Assembly (NCBI GenBank): GCA_027346925.1
Contig: DAIERH010000034.1
Span: forward strand, 1 to 14,878
Source of the DNA: Geobacter sp.
Lineage (GTDB): Bacteria > Desulfobacterota > Desulfuromonadia > Geobacterales > Pseudopelobacteraceae
Direction: 5' to 3'
Length of the DNA: 14,878 nucleotides
Within the stretch, counting starts at the first letter, position 1. Each line of letters begins with the position of its first letter. The translations under genes and the position numbers were made by a program. Below the pieces are notes generated by a model. The model searched no databases. It was given only the letters and a program-made list of their open reading frames with translations, and was not told the origin of the DNA. Positions 7,072 through 12,358 of the stretch are shown here, piece by piece.

Positions 7072-7093
7072 ACGGTTATGCGGATACGATCAA

Positions 7094-9082
7094 TCACGCC
7101 AGCCTGAATCTCCCCACCAGCGACTGCAGGTCCCTGGCCAGCCCGGAGAGCTGAGCCGCCGCCGTGGCGGTCTCGTGGGCGCCGCGGGCGGTGTCGGAGA
7201 CCACGTCGGTGATCTGGTGGATGTTGGAGGAGATCTCGCCGGTCACGGCGGTCTGCTCCTCGGCGGCAGTGGCGATCTGGTGGACCTGCATGGTCACCTC
7301 GTTGATGGCATCCACGATCTGCTGGAGCGCCTCGCCGGACTTGCGCGAACTCTCCATCCCCTTTTCCACCTCGCTCACCCCGTTCTCCATGCTCCCCACC
7401 GCGTCGGCCGTTTCCTGCTGGATGGCCTTGATCATCCCGCCGATCTCCTTGGTGGCCCTGGTGGTGCGCTCGGCCAGTGCCCTGACCTCGTCGGCAACCA
7501 CGGCAAAGCCGCGCCCCTGCTCCCCGGCCCGGGCCGCCTCGATGGCGGCGTTCAGGGCCAGGAGGTTGGTCTGGTCGGCGATATCCTCGATGGTGCCGAC
7601 AATGGCGCCGATCTGGTCGGAACGCGCCCCCAGGCTCTCCACCGTGTGGGCCGACTCCCGAACCCGCTCGGCGATCTTCTCCATGCCGCCCAGGGTCTCC
7701 TGCACCACCTGGGCTCCCCCCCTGGCGGTTTCGGTGGCCCGGTTGGCCACCTCCGAGGCGAGCACGCAGTTGTGGGAGATGTCGTTGGAGGTGGCGGACA
7801 TCTCCTCGCTGGCCGTGGCCACGGTCACCGACTGGTGGGCCACCTCCTCGGCCGCGGTGGCGATCTGCTCGGCCGTGCTGTTCAACTGGTCGGCGGCCGA
7901 GGAGACCTGGAGGGTCGTGCCGGAAACCTGGGACACGATGGTATGGATGTTGCCGACGAAGCGGTTGAACCAGCGGGAAAGCTCGCCGAATTCGTCCCCG
8001 CGCCCTTCTCCCAGGCGGCGGGTCAGGTCCCCCTCGCCTTCGGCGATGTCCTTGAGCATGTGCAGCATGCGGGAGAGAGGGGTGGTGATGCCGAACATGA
8101 CCAGGATGCCCAGGACCAGGGCCAGGCCGCCCAGCACGGCGGAGAGCCCGATGCTGAAGATCAGCGAGTTCCTGGCCCCCGAGGAGAGTCCATCGGCGGT
8201 GGCGAGGATCTCCCTGGTGATGGAGTCTTCAACCCCCTTCATGGCGTCGATCTTCCCGGTGATGGCGTCGAACCAGGTCTCCGGGGCAATGCCGAAGCCG
8301 CCCGCAACGCCCTTTGCCAGCACCGTGGCGCGGAGATCCTCCACCTGCCGGAAGTCCGGGCCCTTGGCCTTGTCGTCGTAGGCGGCCAACCCGGCGGGGG
8401 TGGCGAACTTGCGGAACAGGGAGAGATAGCTGTTCTGGGCGGCCAGGATGGCGAGCGTCCTCTGGAAGGTCTCGTCGGTGAAGGTGTCGGCCGCGAGGAC
8501 GGCGTTCAGGGTGGCGCGCTCCTTGCCGGTCTCCTCCTTGGCCATGACAAAGGCGTAGTAGGCCGTGGCCTGCCGCATGAGCTCCCGCTCCTTGCTGGTG
8601 GTCGCCACGGCGGCGATCACGTCGGTGTAGGAGGCGATCAAGCCGGTATAATAGGCAAAGGAGCCTCCCCCCTCGATCTTGAGGGAATCGATGCCGCCCC
8701 TGGTTTCCTGCAGTTTTGCGATGGCGCTGTCCGCCATGTCCAGGGACGGCTTCACCACTCCCAGGGCCTGGGCGTTGGCGGTGGTGTACTGCTTCACGCT
8801 CTTGAACTCGCGATCGACCAGTTCCCGCTGCCTGGCCAGCTCTTCACGGAACTTGCCCCCCTTGGAGTTGATGTAGCCGGAGGAGAGGCCGCGTTCCTTC
8901 TGGATCTCGTGGATCAGCGCGCCGGCCCGGACCGCCAGCCCCGTCAGCGTGCGCGTGGCGGCGACGCCCCCCATGGTCTGGTACTTGTCCGCCACCTCGC
9001 GGACCGAGAATACGAACAGGCCGAGCAGGGGAATAGCCAGCAGCAGTAGCAGCTTGTAGCGAATCTTCATGTTGCCGAGCAT
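7094..9082 (-). CDS. Methyl-accepting chemotaxis protein with NIT-type (nitrate/nitrite) sensor domain
   Basis: 662-aa transmembrane chemoreceptor. TM1 is about 9-27. The large periplasmic helical domain (about 45-300) begins with IHEIQKERGLSSGYINSKGG (57-76), characteristic of the NIT domain known or proposed to sense nitrate and nitrite. TM2 is about 306-330, HAMP about 331-383, and a full signalling domain runs about 400-655. Its hairpin tip (about 499-525: EDIADQTNLLALNAAIEAAR) contacts CheA and CheW. It ends in VGRFRLA without a CheR-binding pentapeptide. ATG 9082 follows AGGAGAGG with 7-nt spacing; the in-frame ATG at 9070 has no such site. The 213-nt upstream region is AT-rich near the start and has a perfect TTGACA (9182-9187, minus strand) but no well-spaced -10. 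The gene lies about 3.3 kb from narG, fitting nitrate taxis; the ligand is inferred from family similarity. Confidence 0.9.
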   Translation of the reverse strand: MLGNMKIRYKLLLLLAIPLLGLFVFSVREVADKYQTMGGVAATRTLTGLAVRAGALIHEIQKERGLSSGYINSKGGKFREELARQRELVDREFKSVKQYTTANAQALGVVKPSLDMADSAIAKLQETRGGIDSLKIEGGGSFAYYTGLIASYTDVIAAVATTSKERELMRQATAYYAFVMAKEETGKERATLNAVLAADTFTDETFQRTLAILAAQNSYLSLFRKFATPAGLAAYDDKAKGPDFRQVEDLRATVLAKGVAGGFGIAPETWFDAITGKIDAMKGVEDSITREILATADGLSSGARNSLIFSIGLSAVLGGLALVLGILVMFGITTPLSRMLHMLKDIAEGEGDLTRRLGEGRGDEFGELSRWFNRFVGNIHTIVSQVSGTTLQVSSAADQLNSTAEQIATAAEEVAHQSVTVATASEEMSATSNDISHNCVLASEVANRATETARGGAQVVQETLGGMEKIAERVRESAHTVESLGARSDQIGAIVGTIEDIADQTNLLALNAAIEAARAGEQGRGFAVVADEVRALAERTTRATKEIGGMIKAIQQETADAVGSMENGVSEVEKGMESSRKSGEALQQIVDAINEVTMQVHQIATAAEEQTAVTGEISSNIHQITDVVSDTARGAHETATAAAQLSGLARDLQSLVGRFRLA

Positions 9083-9295
9083 GAAAGGTCCTCTCCTTTA
9101 CTCATTAAAAATTTGGAAAACAAAAGGCGCCTGTGTATAGCATTAAAACTAATATTTGCCCAGGTAAAATACTTTGATATTTGTCAAGAAACGTAACTTG
9201 GCAGGTCGGGAACGCAGTTCTCCCCCTCATTTCAGCGGCTGTTTGCCGAAATCTCACAAAACCCGTCCGCGCGCCCGGCCTGGGGGTGCCTCCGG

Positions 9296-9760
9296 CTATT
9301 CCCCGGTCAGGTACTCCAGCACCTGGGCCGGGTGCTGTTCCGCCTTGGCCACCCTGGTCCAGTGCTTCCTCACAACGCCGTCCGGCCCGATCACCACCGT
9401 GGAGCGGATGGTGCCGACGGTCTTCTTGCCGTACATGACCTTTTCTCCATATGCCTCATACGCCTGCATCATCGCGGCGTCCGGATCGGACAGCAGCACG
9501 AACGGCAGGCCATGGCCGCCGATAAACCTGGCGTGGGAGGGGATGCTGTCCTTGCTGACCCCCAACAGGACGATGCCCCGGTCCAGCAACCGCCGGTAGC
9601 TGTCCCGAAAGCCGCACGCCTCCTTGGTGCATCCCGGCGTATTGTCCTTGGGATAGAAATAGATCACCACGGTCTTGCCACGGTACTCATCCAGGGAATG
9701 GCGCTTCCCGTCGCTCCCCTCCAGTGAGAAACGCGGCGCCTTGGCACCTTCCAGTGACAT
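9296..9760 (-). CDS. bcp: Thioredoxin-dependent peroxiredoxin, Bcp/PrxQ type
   Basis: 154-aa cytoplasmic peroxiredoxin reducing H2O2 and organic hydroperoxides. The catalytic PxxxTxxC motif reads PKDNTPGC with peroxidatic C44. A second cysteine, C49, sits five residues on, the atypical 2-Cys arrangement of Bcp. The conserved arginine R119 (IRST) is present. Length is normal. The ATG at 9760 has AGGGGGA with 6-nt spacing. The open frame runs on to 9955 and its upstream part contains a hydrophobic stretch that might suggest a signal peptide, but it has no ribosome site and covers the promoter and a neighbouring operator, so I do not use it. It is divergent from the sigma-54 activator gene and has a clear sigma-70 promoter of its own. 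Confidence 0.93.
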   Translation of the reverse strand: MSLEGAKAPRFSLEGSDGKRHSLDEYRGKTVVIYFYPKDNTPGCTKEACGFRDSYRRLLDRGIVLLGVSKDSIPSHARFIGGHGLPFVLLSDPDAAMMQAYEAYGEKVMYGKKTVGTIRSTVVIGPDGVVRKHWTRVAKAEQHPAQVLEYLTGE

Positions 9761-9790
9761 GGTAAATCCCCCTTTCGAACAGTAGATCGT

Positions 9791-9807
9791 ATTGGCCATG
9801 GGCCAAT
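9791..9807. promoter_or_regulatory. Palindrome at the predicted bcp transcription start
   Basis: ATTGGCC-ATG-GGCCAAT has perfect 7-bp arms. It begins at the expected +1 of the bcp promoter (about 9806, minus strand), so a bound protein would block initiation, or the RNA would carry a 5' hairpin. Confidence 0.4.
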
Positions 9808-9812
9808 GTACC

Positions 9813-9841
9813 TGTATAGACACGGCCAGGAGGCAGGTCAA
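9813..9841 (-). promoter_or_regulatory. Sigma-70 promoter for bcp
   Basis: TTGACC (9836-9841), 17-nt spacer, TATACA (9813-9818) on the minus strand. Five and four of six bases match consensus with ideal spacing, giving a leader of roughly 45 nt before the ATG at 9760. Confidence 0.7.
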
Positions 9842-9916
9842 TAGAAAACCGCGGCGTGGTGCCAGGGCACGAGACGGCACCGGCACGGCGGGAGAACCGG
9901 GTGTTGGAAATCTGGT

Positions 9917-9945
9917 TTGACCCCCGACAGCAGTTGTGTTACCTT
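9917..9945 (+). promoter_or_regulatory. Possible sigma-70 promoter for the sigma-54 activator gene
   Basis: TTGACC (9917-9922), 17 nt, then TACCTT (9940-9945). The -35 is good and the -10 poor. The -10 lies inside the TGTTACC-N4-GGTAACA palindrome, so binding of a protein there would block this promoter, consistent with autorepression. Confidence 0.4.
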
Positions 9946-9954
9946 TTGGTAACA
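9937..9954. promoter_or_regulatory. Operator TGTTACC-N4-GGTAACA upstream of the activator gene
   Basis: Perfect dyad with 7-bp arms around TTTT, ending 25 nt before the activator ATG at 9980. The same arms, also around a 4-nt spacer, recur in the enhancer region before the cytochrome-narG operon (11371-11390). Recurrence next to the regulator's own gene and next to a -24/-12 promoter suggests the activator's own binding site. Confidence 0.65.
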
Positions 9955-9979
9955 TCTAATATGGGAGCAGGGGGAGACC

Positions 9980-11356
9980 ATGGTAATCGGCAGCGATACC
10001 CCGACGATCTATCAGGCAATCCTGGAGAGCATGGGTGAGGGGATCATCTTCATCGATGCCGAGGATCGCCTGACCTTCATCAATCACACCGCGGAGGAGA
10101 TCCGGGGCATCAAGGCGGTGAACTTCATCGGCCGCAGCATCCTCTCCATCCACTCCCCCCGCACAACCGAGCGGATCGGCAAGCTGCTGGCCGGCTTTCG
10201 GGACGGCTCCATCCAGCAGTCGCGAAGGATCATCGAGGTCAAGGGGAAGTATTTCGAGAACAGCTACTACCCCATCCGCCGGACCGACGGCATGTATCTG
10301 GGCGCGTTGCTGGTGAGCCGCGACATCACCGAGAAGCAGCGCCTGAAGGAGGAAAACCAGCTCCTGCGCGAACAGATGAGCCTGGGGAGCGCCTTCGAGG
10401 GGTTCGTGGGGACCAGCCAGGTCATCCTGCAGGTCTTCCGCACCATCTCCGCCATAGCCGGCCTCGACTCCACCATCCTGATCACCGGCGAGAGCGGCAC
10501 CGGCAAGGAACTGGTGGCAACGGCCATCCAGCAGCACAGCAAGCGCCGCAACAAGCCGATGGTCAGGGTCAACTGCGCCGCCCTTCCGGAGCACCTGGTG
10601 GAGTCGGAGCTGTTCGGCCACGAGCGGGGGGCGTTCACGGGCGCGGTTTCCGGCCATCGGGGCAAATTCGAGCAGGCCCATGGCGGCACCATCTTCCTGG
10701 ACGAGGTGGGGGACCTCCCCCCCAGCGCCCAGGCCAAGCTGCTGCGCGTGCTCCAGGAGAAGACCGTGGTCCGGCTGGGGGGGGAACGGGAGATCGGCGT
10801 GGACGCGCGCATTATCGCCGCAACCAACAAGGACCTGAAGGCCCTGGTCGTCGCGGATCGCTTCCGTGAGGACCTGTACTATCGCCTCAACGTGATCACC
10901 ATCCACGTGCCGCCGCTCAGGGAGCGGCGCGAGGACATCCTTCTCCTGGCCGAGCACTTCATCAACCGCTTTGCCGAGAAGATGGGGCGCACCATCCACG
11001 GGCTGTGCGAGGCCGCCGTCCATGTCCTGCTCAACTACGACTATCCCGGCAACGTGCGCGAACTGCAACATGCCATCGAGCGCGGCGTGGCCTTGTGCAG
11101 CGGGGAGTGTCTCGCGCCCCGGGACCTTCCCCCCTGTTTCCTCGCCTCCCCCGGCGAGGAGCCCCCGACCTTCGGCCATGAAGGGGATTCCACCGTGCCC
11201 CTCGGGTCCCTTTCGCGTACCGTGGGGGACTACAAGCGCCAGGTGATCCTGGATGCCCTGGCCAGGACAGGGGGGAACAAGGGGGAGGCGGCACGCCTGC
11301 TCAACATCTCCCGCAAGACCCTCTGGCAACGCCTGAAACAGATGGAAAACAGGTAA
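9980..11356 (+). CDS. Sigma-54-dependent transcriptional activator (PAS, AAA+, Fis-type HTH)
   Basis: 458-aa bacterial enhancer-binding protein. An N-terminal PAS domain (about 8-118), whose HSPRTTERIGKLL and GMYLGALLVSRDIT segments recall the PAS_10 subgroup, replaces the receiver domain of two-component members, so a small ligand or cofactor is the likely signal. The AAA+ core (about 142-370) has Walker A GESGTGKE (170-177), the sigma-54-contacting GAFTGA loop (217-222), Walker B with D241-E242 and NVRELQ (358-363). A Fis-type HTH ends the protein (about 415-455: TGGNKGEAARLLNISRKTLW). All residues needed for ATP-driven activation are intact. The ATG follows a GGGGGAG run. The stop codon lies inside the enhancer half-site array of the next operon. 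Being directly upstream of a -24/-12 promoter makes the cytochrome-narG operon the obvious target. It is not NorR, which has a GAF sensor. Confidence 0.93.
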   Translation: MVIGSDTPTIYQAILESMGEGIIFIDAEDRLTFINHTAEEIRGIKAVNFIGRSILSIHSPRTTERIGKLLAGFRDGSIQQSRRIIEVKGKYFENSYYPIRRTDGMYLGALLVSRDITEKQRLKEENQLLREQMSLGSAFEGFVGTSQVILQVFRTISAIAGLDSTILITGESGTGKELVATAIQQHSKRRNKPMVRVNCAALPEHLVESELFGHERGAFTGAVSGHRGKFEQAHGGTIFLDEVGDLPPSAQAKLLRVLQEKTVVRLGGEREIGVDARIIAATNKDLKALVVADRFREDLYYRLNVITIHVPPLRERREDILLLAEHFINRFAEKMGRTIHGLCEAAVHVLLNYDYPGNVRELQHAIERGVALCSGECLAPRDLPPCFLASPGEEPPTFGHEGDSTVPLGSLSRTVGDYKRQVILDALARTGGNKGEAARLLNISRKTLWQRLKQMENR

Positions 11357-11395
11357 CACTCGTTACCCTTGTGTTACCGAATGGTAACACAAGGG
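11352..11395. promoter_or_regulatory. Enhancer (UAS) for the sigma-54 promoter: array of GTTACC half-sites
   Basis: The core is a perfect 30-bp palindrome, CCCTTGTGTTACC-GAAT-GGTAACACAAGGG (11366-11395), containing the same TGTTACC-N4-GGTAACA as the activator's upstream region. Just before it is a second, inverted-order pair, GGTAAC-ACTC-GTTACC (11352-11367). The two GTTACC half-sites are 11 bp apart (11362 and 11373), about one helical turn, so they face the same side of DNA. The array centre is about 100 bp upstream of the -24 element, a usual enhancer distance. It overlaps the activator stop codon. The palindrome may also fold in RNA, but lacks a U-run. Confidence 0.72.
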
Positions 11396-11453
11396 CTGCC
11401 CACCCCTTGGCATCAATTACCCACCCGTAAAGCATAAACCAATAATTTTAATG

Positions 11454-11462
11454 TGTTATAAT
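11454..11462 (+). promoter_or_regulatory. Possible extended -10 element (TGTTATAAT)
   Basis: TG-N-TATAAT matches an extended -10 exactly, but no -35 precedes it at the right distance. It lies in an AT-rich stretch (about 11431-11466) between enhancer and -24/-12 promoter, which could instead be a bend region. I found no good IHF consensus there. Confidence 0.25.
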
Positions 11463-11475
11463 TAGTGATCCTGTC

Positions 11476-11490
11476 TGGCACACTCCCTGC
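11476..11490 (+). promoter_or_regulatory. Sigma-54 (-24/-12) promoter of the cytochrome c-narG operon
   Basis: TGGCAC-ACTCC-CTGC matches the TGGCAC-N5-TTGC consensus at all but one position, with the invariant GG (11477-11478) and GC (11489-11490) separated by exactly 10 bp. Transcription should start near 11502, leaving a leader of about 55 nt. A sigma-54 activator gene ends 120 nt upstream. Confidence 0.85.
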
Positions 11491-11510
11491 TATTGTATAC
11501 AGAAGAGCGG

Positions 11511-11525
11511 GCCGGACAGACCGGC
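11511..11525 (+). other. Small hairpin in the operon leader
   Basis: GCCGG-ACAGA-CCGGC (5-bp stem, 5-nt loop) falls within the predicted leader RNA, about 10 nt from its 5' end. It is short and may be chance in GC-rich DNA; a 5' stabilising hairpin is the simplest role. Confidence 0.25.
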
Positions 11526-11557
11526 GCCATTTCGCACATCGCGGGAGGTCAAGACGC

Positions 11558-12358
11558 ATGACTACTACGTTCAGGCTCGTGTGCCGTTACACACCACTGC
11601 TGTTCATCATGGCAGTCAGTTACCCCGCCTGGGCCGGCCAGGGCAAGGAACTGTTCGCGAAACACTGCGCCAGTTGCCATACCATCGGCAACGGCGATTC
11701 AGGGGGGCCGGACCTCAAGGGGGTTACGACAAGGCAACCGGCCGCCTGGCTCGAACGGGTCATCTCCGAGCCGGACCGGCTGACCGCCGAGAAAGACCCC
11801 GCCCAGGTAGAACTGGTGAAGAAGTACGGTTTCGAGATGCCCAACCTGGGGATAAGCCGGGACGACGCCCGCCAGATCATCGCCTACCTTGGCGGGGATG
11901 CCGCACCGGCCGCCACGGCCGCCGATGCCGGCACCCAGCCAGCCGCCCCCCCAAAGGAGGAGGTGGTTGCCACGCCGGAGCTGGTTGCCAGGGGCAAGGC
12001 GCTCTTCGAGGGGAGCGCGGGCTTCAGCAAGGGGGGCGCGCCCTGTGCCGCCTGCCATGCCTTCAACGTTTCCGGGATACGCGGCGGCAACCTGGCCGTG
12101 GATTTGACGCACCTGTACGACGGGATGGGGGAGCAGGGGATGCAAGGGGTGCTCAAGGCGCTCTCGTTTCCGATCATGAAAAAGGCCTATAGCGACAAGC
12201 CGCTGACCGACGACGAGGTGAAGGCCCTGATCGCCTTTGCCAAGGATGGCGCGGCCAGGCAGCCGAGCGCATCCGGCGTCGGCACCGGAACTGCCGGGGC
12301 GCTGACGTTTGTCTGCATCATCATTGGACTTACTCTCTACAAGAGGAGGATCGGATAA
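11558..12358 (+). CDS. Membrane-anchored diheme cytochrome c (NarC-like)
   Basis: 266-aa exported cytochrome. The signal peptide (about 1-26) ends AWA before GQGKELF. Two monoheme cytochrome c domains follow: heme 1 at C37-A-S-C40-H41, with M94 (FEMPNLG) a likely axial ligand; and heme 2 at C163-A-A-C166-H167, with M207 or M196 a candidate. They are joined by an Ala/Pro-rich linker (about 114-139). A C-terminal hydrophobic helix (about 246-260) followed by KRR anchors the protein with heme domains in the periplasm. The start at 11558 has GGGAGG with 9-nt spacing. Its stop overlaps the narG start by one base (TAATG), so the two are translationally coupled. Thermus nar operons also begin with a diheme cytochrome (NarC) before narG, so a role in electron flow or maturation of the nitrate reductase is likely but inferred. 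Confidence 0.88.
   Translation: MTTTFRLVCRYTPLLFIMAVSYPAWAGQGKELFAKHCASCHTIGNGDSGGPDLKGVTTRQPAAWLERVISEPDRLTAEKDPAQVELVKKYGFEMPNLGISRDDARQIIAYLGGDAAPAATAADAGTQPAAPPKEEVVATPELVARGKALFEGSAGFSKGGAPCAACHAFNVSGIRGGNLAVDLTHLYDGMGEQGMQGVLKALSFPIMKKAYSDKPLTDDEVKALIAFAKDGAARQPSASGVGTGTAGALTFVCIIIGLTLYKRRIG

Noticed and set aside
7175..9049. 624-codon open frame on the plus strand opposite the chemoreceptor gene
   Set aside because: Gly/Asp/Leu/His-rich shadow of a well-defined chemoreceptor; no domain and no good ribosome site.
9159..9187. Perfect TTGACA upstream of the chemoreceptor gene as a sigma-70 or flagellar sigma promoter
   Set aside because: No acceptable -10 at 15-19 nt (17-nt spacing gives CCTGGG) and no match to the sigma-28 pattern.
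9761..9955. N-terminal extension of Bcp with a hydrophobic stretch, suggesting an exported peroxiredoxin
   Set aside because: The extension has no ribosome site and covers the bcp promoter and the activator's operator, whereas ATG 9760 has a strong Shine-Dalgarno and matches normal Bcp length.
9980..11356. Activator identified as NorR
   Set aside because: NorR carries an N-terminal GAF domain with a non-heme iron site; this protein has a PAS domain, and its likely binding site is TGTTACC-N4-GGTAACA.
9956..11359. 467-codon open frame on the minus strand opposite the sigma-54 activator gene
   Set aside because: Shadow frame; the plus strand holds intact Walker A, GAFTGA and Fis HTH motifs.
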